From Corydoras sp. C115 (lineage: Eukaryota; Chordata; Actinopteri; Siluriformes; Callichthyidae), in assembly GCA_019802505.1 (NCBI GenBank), contig JAFMOC010000106.1:496001-560000 (forward strand): 64,000 nt of DNA. The letters run 5' to 3'. Made by a program: the position numbers and the translations under genes. The notes beneath the pieces are model-generated. The model was not told where the DNA came from and made no database searches. It saw only the letters and a list, made by a program, of their open reading frames with translations. Below are positions 26,231-39,589 of the stretch, piece by piece (the first letter of the stretch is position 1; each line of letters opens with the position of its first letter).

Positions 26231-28071
26231 CTACATGTTTGTCTGCTAGCATAAACCTGATCTCTTTCAAGAGTTTAGATTACTGATAAGCACATGTAGC
26301 AAAATTTCTTCAGAACATAGACGTGTGTGATCTATAACACATATCGTGTGAAAGTGCTTCCATCTTTTATGCTTTCTGTACTTTCTGACTGACATTAGAA
26401 GCATACACTGTCTTTCTCTTACTCATTCCCTCTGTAGCCTAAAGGGTCTGTCTTTGTTAGTGTCTTGGGAACATAGCTTGCGAGTTAAAGTCTAAATTGT
26501 TTTAATTATGTGGGTTTTGTTATGTGCTAAGAGAGACAGGTGAGAGCCATGCCAAGGCATGTTTTATCAGTTTTTTTTTCTCTTCATGTCTCTGTCTCTC
26601 TCTCTCACTTTTAGTTGTAGTTTTTGTGAGGATGAAAAGGCATAACCTTTTGCTCTAATTCTCTTCATAATTGAAAGACGTTTTCTTTATCCCCGGAGGA
26701 GGTAAAAGTATTTCAATACACTTTGTCATACCTGTGTAGAACACACGTATCTTTGAATAGACATTCATGTTTTTTAAACACTACCTGATTAGCCTACCAC
26801 ATATACACAAAGTCAGGCTTAACATCCTCCCAGGCAAACACGTAGGCATTTATCCAACTTTTATTATGGATTATTGGTCCCATTAAACATGAACAGCTGA
26901 TGGGCATCAATGTCACTTCATTGCCTTTAGTAAAGACATTAGCATGTACAAAGCTTTTAAACGTATCTCAGTTGCCATATTAATCCAGGATACAATAGCG
27001 GACAACACATCTTAGTCATTTTAACATTTATTCATTGATGTCATTAAACTCATAATGTGCCGTGTAGTCAAAAGCCCACTTACACCTGGTCGTTTCATGT
27101 GGCTTGTATCCGGATTGTATCCTGATAGGATTTATGCATGTTTTTATCCCTGCAGCCAGACTCGAATCCATCCCCTGTTTCACACCCAATTATGGAAATC
27201 TGATCGTAGTAAGTGAGTTGTTCCTCGTTTTAGTCGTTTTATGCAAAAGTTGTTAGCCGCAGAAAAATAAATATATATGAGCGCTGCGTTGTTCTGCTGC
27301 CCACAGCTTTTGCATAAATTAATTGAGAATGATGTACAACCCATTGCATGTTCTTAATAAACACATTATCTTCTTACATCAGATTTTCAGATTTGGATTT
27401 GGATAACTGACAAAACACTCTGTGTAAATGGACTTGGTGAACTCTGTTTTTGCATTTTGAACTCATTTACATTATTTATAATTTGTGCCTAAATATTATG
27501 TAAATCATCCTGAAAGGCATAATCATAATGTCATAATGTCTTGAGATCAGTTTGGGTCACCAACAGACAATGTTTTTGTTTGGTCATTAAACAATTTGGA
27601 ATTGTTTGGTCATTCAAAATGGCATTCAGCGTGACAAAAAATTAATTGATCTAATTGGTCCACTCCATCCACATCCTTAAAGTGTCTGTTGGAAAGGAAT
27701 GCCAGCCCCATGCTTTACATTCCCTGAAAATCTTTCTAGTTAATGAATTAGTGTGGGATATTCATCAGCTGCCATCGGCACATGGAAGGCATTTTATTTT
27801 TATACCAAAAATTCAGATTATACCAAGATTCAGGTCCTCTGAGATTAGCTGTTTTTGGCAAGATAGTAGGATGTATCTGGTAACATAAATTTGCCCAATC
27901 AACTACCAACTCTCAGAATGTTGTCAATAATCAGACAATTCTGTTTATTCCAAATATTGTATTTCTCAAAATTGCTCTCACTTAAAGATGCCTTTAGCAA
28001 AGTCTTGCTTTTGTTTAGAAAATTATTTCATTTAGATATAAGCCACATTTCAGCTCAGCATTATTTAGTAA
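26231..28071. other. No gene seen
   Basis: Unique DNA. 27060-27340 is balanced and may be a weak island. Confidence 0.4.
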
Positions 28072-28134
28072 GGATGTCCTCTTGCTCTAGATGTCCTCTT
28101 GCTCTTGCTCAGGATGACAGTTGACTGTCATCCT
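28072..28134. repeat. Tandem 16-bp duplication and hairpin next to TA repeat
   Basis: GATGTCCTCTTGCTCT occurs twice in tandem, followed by an inverted repeat with 11-bp arms AGGATGACAGT / ACTGTCATCCT and a 2-base loop at 28111-28134. Confidence 0.85.
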
Positions 28135-28160
28135 GTGTGCTACAAAAACATTCCTTCCAT

Positions 28161-28781
<621 letters not shown>

Positions 28782-28842
28782 GTGTGTGTGTGTGGGGGGG
28801 GGGGGGTGCATGTGCATGTGTGTGTGTGAGAGAGAGAGAGAG
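28782..28842. repeat. GT/G-run/GA compound repeat
   Basis: GT units, then a 13-base G run (28794-28806), then TG and GA units. Confidence 0.9.
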
Positions 28843-29055
28843 CCTAAAACATTAATAATGTGTTTATTATTTTCATTCACATTTTATGCCATATTCAAAA
28901 AGCCACCATATAAAAAATGACCTTATTCAATTGCTACACTTAAAATTGCAAGGCGTGTGCTTCTTACAGCAAGAACTAGCTGCACTCTTTCCAGTTTCTG
29001 CCCTCAGTCTTCCCTTAGGACCACAACAGCACTGCTTCCTGCTGTCTGCAAACGT

Positions 29056-29057
<2 letters not shown>

Positions 29058-29127
<70 letters not shown>

Positions 29128-29139
29128 ATGTGTGTGTGG
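29058..29139. repeat. (GT)n microsatellite
   Basis: Long GT run with one GCATG interruption near 29127. Confidence 0.95.
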
Positions 29140-29857
29140 GAAGTAAAGGCATTGCCTGCATTAGCTCTTAATGACAGAATTACTGAGCTGAATCATCATG
29201 TAGTTACACCTTTCTCAGAGAACAGAAGCTGCAGATTATCTACTGTGAAGACATGTAGCTCTCCACCTGAGAAATCATTTTGGCAAAAAAGAAAATGTTA
29301 AACAAAGGATTATGTCAAAAAAAAGCCTTGTCTGATACATTGTCAAATAAATCAGGTGATGGTATAAATATTTATATTAACTTTAAGTACTACCCAAATT
29401 TGACCCATTTGATAGACAATCGAATTGTGAATTTGAATAAATTAAGTGTTTATTTGTCCCTAAATGCAAGTAGAATTATTACAAGCCCTGTTATTTGTAA
29501 CCCAACAGGAAAAAAAAGAAAATATGAATAAAAATGTAAATTTTAAAGCTGCCCAGCTGTGATTTTTATAAAATGATGGTTGTGCTTTACACATATTTCT
29601 CTAGCATTAGCTGATAATAAGCTAGCTAGCATTTTTTAAATCAATTTACATATTTTAATGGTGATTAAAGTAATGATAAATATAATGTTACATTTCTGTT
29701 AGAATTAGCTAGCAAACATAGTTGCTCACAGCTGCTAACTCATTATTTGTAATAGTGAAAAAGTATTTGTATCTTTAAAATGTAAGTTTTAAAGATTTGG
29801 GCTAATTAAAGTAAATAGGGAGGGTATTTAAGTCAGTGTGTGTATTATTGTATGTTG

Positions 29858-29893
<36 letters not shown>

Positions 29894-30137
29894 CATGATC
29901 TTGCTGAGAGCTTGCTGCTGTTGTGGTGTGGCAGTGTAAACTCTGTGGTCTGGTCTGTTTTCTTACTCTAGTTTCAGCACGCAGACCGAAAACAGTCATA
30001 TTTTTAATGGCAACTAACAGCGAGCTATAAATTCACAGGCCCTAGTTTGTATTTTTATCCACTTTTACATGATGAAAGTTCCAGACAAGAACACACTAAG
30101 TTAACTTCTGAATGTGTGTGTATTTGTGCGCATGACA
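29140..30137. other. No gene seen; short GT repeat
   Basis: AT-rich DNA with a GT run at 29863-29891. Confidence 0.5.
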
Positions 30138-30790
30138 CTATAGAACTGTTGAAGTTGTACACAATATGTCATAAGTAAACTGAAACCGAATCTTGGGGTA
30201 ATTTAAGGCGCTTTTTAAAAATCTGAGGAGTGAAACCCAGGCTATGGGCAAATAATTCCAATGAAAAAAAAGAGAAAAAAATAGTGGCTCCAGCTCCCAA
30301 TTACCCACTTCATGTTTAGTGACAGTCCCTATTGTTCCTTTCTCAGTATAATATAGCTTGCCTAAACTGTCGTGGCACCCTCTCAAGCTCCTTGGAGTCA
30401 GCCAGTCCAGACACTCTGCTGGTGCCACCTGTAGCCATCAAACTACATAACACCTGTCCATAAAACACACCTGTTTCTAGGTAACTCATATACACTCACA
30501 CGGACACCTGAGATCCCCGGCGACAGAGCCGCATGGCTGCAGGGTGGCGCAGAGCTGCCCGTACGCCCTTTTGTAACGCTGTGTTGTATATCACATGGTC
30601 ATTGTCTGTGTGTGTATGGTGGCTGTGCGGGTTAAGGGGGATTACGCAGTTGCCCCTAGCTGTAGACGGGACTCTGTAATTGATACTAAGTGACTCATCT
30701 TTTATCCGGATAAAGCGAAGGACAAGCCATCAATTCAGCTGTTATATAACACAGGCCATTTGTGTGCAAATATCAGGACATGTTGGTTTC
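30138..30790. promoter_or_regulatory. Candidate conserved island pair
   Basis: Two balanced repeat-free blocks (30138-30440 and 30490-30780). The second has a GC- and CpG-rich start (GATCCCCGGCGACAGAGCCG). No gene-like frame. Confidence 0.35.
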
Positions 30791-31325
30791 TCATAATGTA
30801 GCTATAGAGAGATGATATGCTGTGTCAGCTTGTTTTCAGATGTTTGGTATACCATTTCAGGTAATACAGATTCTAGAACACTCTTGAGTCAAGCGATTAA
30901 CTGGGTTTTACCACGATTAGTCCAACATATTGAGGCTGTGAGTAAGAGTTGGCAGAAACTGAACAGTGTGCAATGGTGAAACATGATTTTTCTACTTCTA
31001 TAAGTTGCTATGTAAATGTCTATGTAAGGGTTAACCATACATCTAATGTTGTTATTCTCATAGCACAGAAATAATTATAGACCCCTGGTTAAATTAGCAA
31101 TCAGCAATCAATAACACAGACATTAATGTCACAACTGAGTGCTCCTAACAACAAAACTATCATTATTGGAGATTTTACATTTGTCAATATATGTAGATGT
31201 CCGTATGTATAAAAAATGCCTAAGTGCTTATTTACTTATATAGAAAGAGAAAGAGAGCAAGAAAGAGAAAGCGTAAAAGAGAGACTCTTTAGGTTCATGA
31301 TCACTGTGGTTCAGAGAAGTTAAGC
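30791..31325. other. No gene seen
   Basis: AT-rich unique DNA with a purine-rich GAAAGAGAAAG stretch near 31240-31285. Confidence 0.45.
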
Positions 31326-31329
31326 CAAG

Positions 31330-31640
31330 CCTCTTAAAACATGAAAACCTTTTCCCGCCAAACCACCATGACTGAGTCAATTAGGCAGCATCCACAGCAA
31401 AACAATCTTATTTCCCAAAGTTATTTGGTGCGTTTAATTCTTAAACAATATTGCCTGCCGCTCTGCGCCTCTCTCTTTATTGCCTTCTTTTTTTTATTGC
31501 TCTTTTCGTGAGTCATTAGAGTAAAGTAAATGAGTGGTGTAGCAAGCGTGCCACTGAATGGATTACTGTACCCTATCTTTAATTATTTCCACGACTGCTC
31601 CTATTGTGTGTCTTCAGCCATTAAAACTACAAGAAAATAA
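31330..31640. promoter_or_regulatory. Strong candidate conserved non-coding element
   Basis: Repeat-free block with TGACTGAGTCAATTAGGC (AP-1-like plus ATTA), GTGAGTCATTAGAG and TTTAATTATTTCC cores. Confidence 0.45.
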
Positions 31641-31704
31641 GGGTGCAAGAAAAACTTTCCACCAAATTGCATGGTGAATAGTGAAATAAACTGTGAATGT
31701 GTTT

Positions 31705-32035
31705 GCTGCCCACTCCAGTTTATTAGATACATCAGCATAACAGTTAAACTTAGCTCTCTACTTAACTCAATGAAACAACGCAGGTTAACTAAATGCTTTG
31801 ACAATATCATGTCAACTTCAGTCCTAATAATCATCCACCATCTAAATATTACCTGATCTTTAGAGGTCCTGTGAGGGTCCTGACCATTAGAAAAGAGAAT
31901 AAAAGAACAAATAAAGTATGCAGAGAATCAGATGGACTATGGGCTATAACTGGGAAACTAAAAGTTCATCCATGTAGTATGTTGAACTGATTAAATGGAC
32001 AATGTGTCTTTAAACAAGTAGGTTTAGCACATGAG
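31705..32035 (+). mobile_element. Decayed teleost non-autonomous repeat, copy A
   Basis: Segments CCAGTTTATTAGATACATC, GGTCCTGTGAGGGTCCTGAC, AAAGTATGCAGAGAATCAG and TGATTAAATGGACAATGTG match, in order, a common fish repeat of DNA-transposon type. Terminal inverted repeats are not visible here. Confidence 0.5.
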
Positions 32036-32039
32036 TGGC

Positions 32040-33637
32040 TGGTGAGTCCATATATATTTCCATGTTAAATAAAAGTTGACTTATGAAAGTTTAAAGCAAA
32101 TAATCTCCTTTATATATATCCATCAGAATTATATTTAGGAATGTTCCATTTTTCTGACCACATGTTTTTAAATGAGTAAATAAATAGTAACTGCACATAA
32201 ACTTGCAGAAATGTGTTCTTTGTAAGGGATGTGTTAATTTATTTTTACTTCATAAAACATGGACTCCAACCACAAGTGTTCAAACTATTTCATAAGATTC
32301 TCTTCAACTTCAAATTTAAATAACATATTTTTATTCATAATTAGTCATTTTCAGCTTTTTTATATACAAGTGTAATTGTAGGTATTATTTTATATTTAAC
32401 TGCAATTCAGTTCATCTGAATTAATGTTTTGACCATGTTTGTGTTTTCCTCAAAAAAAACCCTAAAAAAAACATAACCCGCAGTTACAGCTACTGCTGTT
32501 AGTGGATAATACAGACAGCTGTGGCAGTAATCCTCTCATTGCGACCCTCTACATGTCAACTCAGCCTCACCAAGTCTCTTTCTCTTCTGGTTTCTGGATA
32601 ATCATGCTAACTCGGAACAATTTCCTGTGGTGGCACTGCAAGTCCTGTCTGCCCTGACAGTGGTTAACTGTCTGATTATATTGTACCCTGACTGTTTTAA
32701 TATACATGTAGTCATGGAACAGACACAACATCCAGCTGCAATCAAATGTCCAAACAAACGAGAGACAGCATTTTACTTAATGAGAGGGTTGCTATAAAGA
32801 AGCACAGAGAGAAAGACAACAGCGAAAAGAGATACAGTGTAGAGTGAGGTTGTTTTCCCTCCACAAGCTGTGACTAAAGACACTTATATGATTGGCAGTA
32901 CACATAGTATTAGAATTTAGCTGTGGGGGGAAATGGCTGTACAACGAGTGAAGGATGAGTGTAGTGTTTTGGCATATCATACCCCAAAAGTCAAGCGCTT
33001 CCACTTCTGTCATCCTCATCTCAATGGTATCAGCGGTATTCCTACTCACCACAAGTCTTCTTAGCTGGCTAGCTCAGAGCGTGTCATAGTTCTGTAATTG
33101 TCTAGTATGTGCTGATCGTGTTTTTGAAAAGGGTGTAAGGTATCTTTTGCATTGTTTATGAACTTTTGGCAACGTTTACACATAAACACAACTACGGAGG
33201 AATTCACTCAAACTTTGACCCACCCTACAGACAGAAATCAGTCTGGTTAATGTCGGAGCGGGCAGAAACTTGAAACTGCTGACAAGTTGAAACATAGGTG
33301 ATGGTGAATGTGTGTCAGTTTGAGTGTGGGTTGGAGAGTGTTACAGGCCTCCCATAGTCGATTAATGAAACTTTAATTAAAAATGACGTGGATGATGTTT
33401 GTGAAATGGCATTTGGATATTTTAGCTTCTGTGGTTGTAGTGTAATAACTCAGTATAATACAGAAGTCAGATAATCTTGCCTTTGATTATACAGTATGTG
33501 TGTGTTGAGCAATTTAGTAATTTGCACAAGGTTAGTAGTCACTCAAGCAATGGTCTTTTTACCCTCTTTGAATGAGCAGCCTCTCTATAGGACATAATTA
33601 CAAAAATAAATTGATAATAATAAAATAATTAATTGGA
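32040..33637. other. No gene seen; weak island
   Basis: AT-rich, with a more balanced stretch at 32475-33060. Confidence 0.4.
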
Positions 33638-33918
33638 CTGGTACAATTGCGTAGTGGTTAGCAAATCTGCACATCTCTTATTGCTGGGGATCCAAGTCAA
33701 AACTCCGATCTGGGTGGAGTTTCGTATTCTCCCTGTGTTCGCATGGGTTTTATCTGAGTTCTCTGGGTTACATACTCCAAAAATTTGCATCCAAGGTGAA
33801 TTGGCTTCTCTTTATTGCCACTGTGTAGTGTGTGTCTGTGTTTGTGCCCAACGATTGAGTGGCACTCAGTCCTGGGTGTATCTCCCCAGCACCCAAAATG
33901 TTCTACCCTGCACTTTAC
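33638..33918 (+). mobile_element. Decayed V-SINE copy
   Basis: Head (TTGCGTAGTGGTTAGCA, then CTGGGGATCCAAGTCAAAA), central domain (ATCTGGGTGGAGTTTCGTA) and part of the tail (CCTGGGTGTATCTCCCCAGC) in order on the plus strand. The AATG tail is lost. Confidence 0.7.
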
Positions 33919-35220
33919 TTCAGACCAGTGCCAGTGAGTCATAGCTGGAGACTTTATGTTCTTTGGTAATTGATGGTCTGTGTCATTCTTACAAAGGTAA
34001 AATCTCATATAAGTACATCACTGGAGATTGTCTTTAAATTATGCACAAATGTTTACTTTATATCAAGAATGAGCAGTTTAAATGTCGCTGGTCAAAGGTC
34101 AAGGTCACCATGAGTTCATGGTTACCTTATAGCCATCCTATTCATGTAAACATAATAGCAGCAGAAGTCATTAAGGGATTTTCTTGAAGTTTGCCACAAA
34201 TCTTTACTTTGACTCAAAATACTGATGAATTACCTTTAGCCACATAAAAGACTTAATACCTTTTATCACATTGCTTCAGTGTACTATACATGTAAAAATG
34301 CAAAAATGTTGTGTTTATTTATTATAGAACAAATGCTGGCATGGATTTGTCTGTTTTAATCAGTCACTCATTTATAGTGGCAATGAACAAGCAGTGATTA
34401 TGGCAAGTTAAATGTATCTAATGTTCTCCTTATTTACAACCAAAGAAAGGTAATATGCTATACTCTTTATAAAATGTTGGTACCGATGTTTGCCGAAATC
34501 AATAGAAAAAATGTTAAAAATAACCACCTAACACATGGAAAACATGTTCCCTGTGCATAGCTCATTAGCAAATTAGTTTAAAGCTAATTTAAATAGATAA
34601 TGCCTCGTGTCCCAATGACTGAATGAACTACAAAGAAGTATATCAACTAATAAACAATTTTTTGCCATCCAAAAAAATTATTTTTTAGTCACAAAGAGCT
34701 ACATGGGATATTATTTTATTAGATTAACTAGTTTAAAATCCCAAGATAAACATCAACTCACTAGACAAAAGGTTGGACTGGTTAATAGGATAAAAGAAGA
34801 TGGTATGGAAAAAATTAAATAGAAATAAAGTAATTTTAATACAGACCTTTAGTTATATTGCAGGGCAACAAAGTATTCAAATAACAAAAAGCTTTTAAAT
34901 AGGACTTTTTTTTTTGTTTGTTTTTATTTCTGTAAGAAAATTTCACACTTTTTTTAATACACATATCCCCATTTTACTCTAGCACTTTTTCCAATGCAGT
35001 GTACACAGCTCACATATCAGAGTTTCTTATTGCCAAAATAGAGAGAGAATACTGTGCTGTTCCCTCAGTGGCCCTCTCAAAGTCTTATCGCCCTGTCCAT
35101 CTGTGTAAGTATCTATTTTTTACCCAAGTTAGATTGGTTGGGTACATGGAGGTGTCATTCCCAGCATGTCAGTCAAAAACTCAGTCAGTGTAACACTCCA
35201 AAACATACGGCAGATGTGCA
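33919..35220. other. No gene seen
   Basis: AT-rich unique DNA. Confidence 0.45.
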
Positions 35221-35585
35221 AGTGTGGATGTGCGTGTGCGTGTGTGTGCGTGTGTATGTGTGTGCGCAAATGCAAGAATTTTCCAGAGGGTTTCCTTGTT
35301 CAGGCCTATTCCTCTCTAACTCACATAGGCCCACAGACAGCCAAAGCAAGTTCATTGAATATTAATTATTCTGACAGACAGCCTTATTAATCATGCCTCA
35401 AGCAGCATGGCTTAGTAAAGCACACAGAGCCCGTTTTTAATGTTACCAACTAATATGCAATGTGATTCTTCTCTTTACCAAAGATGTGGATGAGTGTCTG
35501 TGTGTTAATGCCAGAGGGATTGCTTCATTCTCCAGTAAACTACTTTATGTTGGTTCTCCGGAGACAGCGCTTGTGTGTCAGTTTT

Positions 35586-35627
<42 letters not shown>
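35221..35627. repeat. GT-rich tracts
   Basis: Degenerate GT/GC tract at 35227-35268 and clean GT run at 35591-35627. The DNA between is unique. Confidence 0.85.
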
Positions 35628-35629
<2 letters not shown>

Positions 35630-36299
35630 CGCTTTTTGCTAATGTTTGGCTTTTGGAATCTTGAATCAAACGAGCCTCGACCTCATTTGGAGAATGATAT
35701 CATTCTGGTTTGATAATGGAAAAAAGGAACTAGCACCATCCCTCTCTGACACTTGTTTGCTTATATAGTGTCTTCACTTTCATCACTATCTGTAATAACC
35801 ACAGGGTTTGTGACTGTGGACGTGATTGTTTGATGTTGTAGACTTGCTGTTCCTCCACAGCATGACAGCGTCAAATGCATCCAATCAATTTAATGAGCAT
35901 ACTGTATACAGTACCTTATAAACATATTTGTAACCACGTGACCTTGGTGCTGTGGTGGTAAAAAATGTGTTAATATATGATTTTATATTTTACACCAGTA
36001 AATTCATCATTAATACAATAGAGGCTTCGCTTCAAACAAAGGGCATACAAGGTGGCAAATTTGCATGTTTTTCCTGTGACTGTGCTAGTAGGTGAACAGG
36101 TGATCTCTAGGTGTAAATGTGTGCGTGTGTGTTTTTGTCTTTGTCTTTACCTTCACATGGACTGTTTCCCACCTTTAATCTTATTAGTTTGGGATTAGGC
36201 TCTAGCACCACAACTGACCTTGAACAGGACAAAGTGATTTGAAAATTATTCAATGGAAGTAGAATTGAAACAGGTTAGGTTTCACTGCTTTGTCTGAGG
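35628..36299. other. No gene seen
   Basis: Unique, moderately AT-rich DNA. Confidence 0.45.
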
Positions 36300-36445
36300 C
36301 CAACACGGTTGCGTAGTGTTCAGCATGTTCATCTCTCAATCCAGGTTCGAATCATGGAGTTTCCATGTTTTTCTTGTATCCACGTGGGTTTTTTTTTTTT
36401 TTTTTTTTTGTCAGGGTTCTTCGGTTTTCGTCCAACAGTCCAACT
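36300..36445 (+). mobile_element. V-SINE 5' half with poly(T) insertion
   Basis: Head (GGTTGCGTAGTGTTCAGCA, CAGGTTCGAATCATGG) and start of the central domain (GGAGTTTCCATG), interrupted by a run of about 20 T at 36391-36409, ending near CGTCCAACAGTCCAAC. The 3' part is missing. Confidence 0.65.
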
Positions 36446-36561
36446 ATTAGTTCATTAATAGTCAAACTATTAATGAAGTGTTTTATTAATTACCTGATTT
36501 GTTTTTTAGTTACCCTAATTACTTAGAAGTATTAATTGTAGTATTTATTATTTATTCATCA

Positions 36562-36565
<4 letters not shown>

Positions 36566-36628
<63 letters not shown>
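36566..36628. repeat. (TA)n microsatellite
   Basis: About 31 TA units. Its right edge is the target site of the V-SINE-tail insertion. Confidence 0.95.
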
Positions 36629-36630
<2 letters not shown>

Positions 36631-36635
36631 GTTTG

Positions 36636-36772
36636 CCCAGCGATAGATTGGCGCCCTGTCCTGGGTGTATCTGCACCAGCGCCCGAAACATTCTCCCCTG
36701 GATGGGCATGGGGAACCCCCCCCCACGACCCTAATATATATAGGATAAAGCGGAAGATAATGAATGAAAAGG
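36636..36772 (+). mobile_element. 5'-truncated V-SINE-tail insertion with 14-bp TSD
   Basis: 137 bp of the same 3' tail on the plus strand, starting CCCAGCGATAG and ending in a short AATGAA tail. Flanked by the direct repeat ATATATAATGTTTG at 36622-36635 and 36773-36786. It inserted at the edge of a TA microsatellite. A C-run near 36717-36724 has expanded. Confidence 0.85.
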
Positions 36773-37019
36773 ATATATAATGTTTGTGGCTAAAACTTTA
36801 TGGATTGTTGATATAATAAAAATTGATAAAACAAATAAATGTATCTTTGTATCATAAATAATATCCATGGTGAAAAATGTTCAGTCATTACTTTTCATTT
36901 GTGTGCGTGGGTGAGAATAATATTTGAGGTAATAATATTGTAGAATATTATCAAATACACTGGAAAGAAAAACTATTCAGATTTGCTGAATTTCTTCGTG
37001 TCTGCAAAATATCATTGTG

Positions 37020-37480
37020 AGCGTAATTGATGAGATGTTGCAGTAGTAGGTTACATCATCATTTACCTTTGCACTATTCCCTTGATGTGACTTCCACAGC
37101 ATTATGGAAAGTGGGCTGCATGGGTTTCAGAGCCAAAAAGCTCTCGACAGACGCATCTCTTATGGCATCTTCTTGATATTTATGCTGTTTGGGAAAATTG
37201 AAATGGATTGTCAAGCAAAACACCCGTTTGAGAAGATCATTTCCAACACCATTTCTCAGGCAGATGATTCAATCTTTTGTTTAATAACTGCTTTCATCTT
37301 TCTCTCTGCTGGCTCTTCATTCAGATTACGGCAGAATGTCTTCATGAAAAATTTATTGGAGATTATCTGCATATTCGGATTCCCTTGATTACCTTCATGT
37401 CAATGAGCTGGAGTGACAGTAATGACAGCCTTCTGTGAATCGTAATGTTTAAATATTTCCACCAAGTGCTCATTATTATT
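37020..37480. promoter_or_regulatory. Strong candidate conserved non-coding element
   Basis: Repeat-free block with paired TGACAG sites (37414-37419 and 37423-37428, the MEIS/PREP-type TALE core) and CATTTACC/TTCATGTCAATG cores. A 94-codon plus frame (37104-37388) is open through it but its product has no recognisable family. Confidence 0.45.
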
Positions 37481-37534
37481 ATTTATTTATTTTCCTTTAA
37501 ATTGTTTTTCACTTATTTTGTGATAGGAAATTAG

Positions 37535-37920
37535 GTTATTGCCATCCATTGCTTCATCCATATGGCCTCTGGAGCTCCTGGTAGAAGAAGAAAACTATGC
37601 AGATGAAAATTTAAAGAGTTGTAAACATTTAATGTTTAACGTTTCAGAGTTAATGGGTGGGTTGGTGCAGCTATGGTTTAAAGGGATCATGAAAATTGCC
37701 TCATTCCGATGCATCAAGGCAAAATCAGCTTTGAGTCCCGGTGCTTTTACACTGGTCGTGCCAGTTCGGATGAGATAGTTTGGGGAAAACTTCTTTTTGT
37801 GTGTTCTTATGGCACTGAGAAGGCTCATTATCTAATGCTGCAAACCGTACAATCCCACACCCCATACTGAGCTTGCCTGTAATTGCTTTCATGGATTTAT
37901 TGTGCAAAAATAAGCAGGTC
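37535..37920. promoter_or_regulatory. Candidate conserved island
   Basis: Repeat-free, open on both strands, ends before a GA microsatellite. Separated from 37020-37480 by an AT-rich spacer. Confidence 0.4.
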
Positions 37921-37956
37921 TTTGAAGTATTTAACGGACCAACCTAATGATGAAGT

Positions 37957-37958
<2 letters not shown>

Positions 37959-37999
<41 letters not shown>

Positions 38000-38000
38000 G
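37959..38000. repeat. (GA)n microsatellite
   Basis: Near-pure AG run of about 42 bp. Confidence 0.95.
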
Positions 38001-38009
38001 TGGCAACTC

Positions 38010-38480
38010 AATTGGGAAAAAAATGTCCAACAATGCATTTTTCTCTTGCCAACATGAGCAGATGAATATGTGAGGGCTTAATCATCCGCAATTGCACAAA
38101 GACAAAGAATAGAGAGGGCACAGAGAGAGATGGAGCAATCAAGTGAAAATGTCTAAACAATGTGGAGCAGTATTGCAACAGCTCTGATTTGTGGGAGAGG
38201 CAGTGGAAAGAGGCAGGCCGGTCCGAGAGCTTATTTAGCAAATATGCAGAACTGCTTCTGACCCTGTGGCGACCGCCTCGATACCCAGAACCCCCCTGCC
38301 ATAGTCGTTAATCATGGTTGGGAATGAGAGCCGGCATTTGTGTGAACCCCATAATGGAATATTTCTTTGCTCACCAGTCATCTGACAACATGCCACTTGT
38401 TTCTTCAGTGGTGTGTGTTCACTGTTTTCTAATTAATTCATTGGACGATATATTGTAGCTGGAAGGTTTTTCTTTTTGGT
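38010..38480. promoter_or_regulatory. Candidate conserved island
   Basis: Unique balanced DNA between two GA tracts, with TTAATCATCCG, GTTAATCATGG and TTCTAATTAATTCATTGG cores. Confidence 0.4.
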
Positions 38481-38502
38481 CTCAGCCTGGCTAGGTTGAG
38501 AG

Positions 38503-38567
38503 TGAAAAAAGAGAGAGATGGAAAGCGAGAGACAGAGAGAGAGAGAGCGAGAGAGAGGGAGGGAGGG
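38503..38567. repeat. GA-rich purine tract
   Basis: Interrupted GA repeat running into GGGA units. Confidence 0.9.
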
Positions 38568-38749
38568 TTATCTGGTTACTGTTGCCTTTTCCCACACGTT
38601 GATCAGAAGCTGAAAGACAAGAGCATGTGTCCCTTGCAGCAACGAGTTTACTCCTGTTTCCAGTTTAACCTATTAAACTGTCCTTTGTCCTTCGTTCATC
38701 GGCTGGCACAGGCCCAGCTGTATTCATTCTTAACCCTGTGCTAGCTAGC

Positions 38750-39085
38750 TAAAACCGGAAAGATCATACTCCACTGCTCGATCTCAGCCGGAGACTGAGG
38801 AGAGCGACGCGGCTTGTTGCCAGAAAAAAGAGGAGTATATACTACCGGCGTTTGATGAGCAGCAGGGCAATAAATTCATTTATCATCATTTTATGCCTCA
38901 TCAAACACTTTGCCAGCCCCCTCCATGGGAGTAGCACAAATTAGCCAGTGAAAAAGCAGTAATTTTTGCCGGGGCTCAGTAAGTGCTTTTTGATTGCCTT
39001 CTCCAACAATTCTTCCTTTGACAAGCTAATAAATCAGATCTAGAGAAGACAGGGCTGACTTCAGTTCAGGAATAAAGACACATTT
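38750..39085. promoter_or_regulatory. Strong candidate conserved non-coding element
   Basis: Repeat-free block, CpG-containing at its start (GAGAGCGACGCGGCTTG), with TTCATTTATCATCATTTTA, GCACAAATTAGCC and AAGCTAATAAATCAG cores. No plausible frame. Confidence 0.45.
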
Positions 39086-39589
39086 AAAAAAAATAATAAT
39101 AAAAATATACTTTCAAAGAAACACTAAGTGAGTGGGATGATGTGAAGTTAAAGCAATTGTCTTTCACAAACATGACAACATTTTTGTCTTTTCTTTGGAA
39201 GGAACCGACGACGGGAGCACTCAAGGCCCTGTGAATTACTCCATTGGTACATTTTGCTTTACTACACCCACATTGTAGACCTTCTCATTAACAGGACCAA
39301 TCAGTATCAGTTCTCATTCCAAATGTACTAAACACTACTGAAATCCTTTTTTGATTGGCTCTTTTTCAGTGTCATTTGTTTTGCTTTTGTATTTTAAAAA
39401 GTGTTTTAGCCCTATCTTCATCTATTGAGATAATTAAAACAATTCAAGCAAGAAAAAAGTATGACTGTAGTTGTTTCATCACAGTAAGGATGCTAAGGAT
39501 GTTATTCATACAGCATGAGGATCCAGCCCAATACATACTGTTCCTAGGTGGCAATTTATGCAATTATCGAAATCAGTGTTAGGTCTTTA
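39086..39589. other. No gene seen
   Basis: AT-rich unique DNA. Confidence 0.45.

Noticed and set aside
36300..36772. One V-SINE interrupted by a TA repeat
   Set aside because: The 3' piece has its own 14-bp target-site duplication (36622-36635 / 36773-36786), so it is a separate insertion from the 5' half at 36300-36445.
37104..37388. 94-codon ATG frame with two hydrophobic stretches
   Set aside because: Lies wholly within a strong enhancer-like block and lacks splice or poly(A) signals; an alignment showing frame conservation would reopen it.
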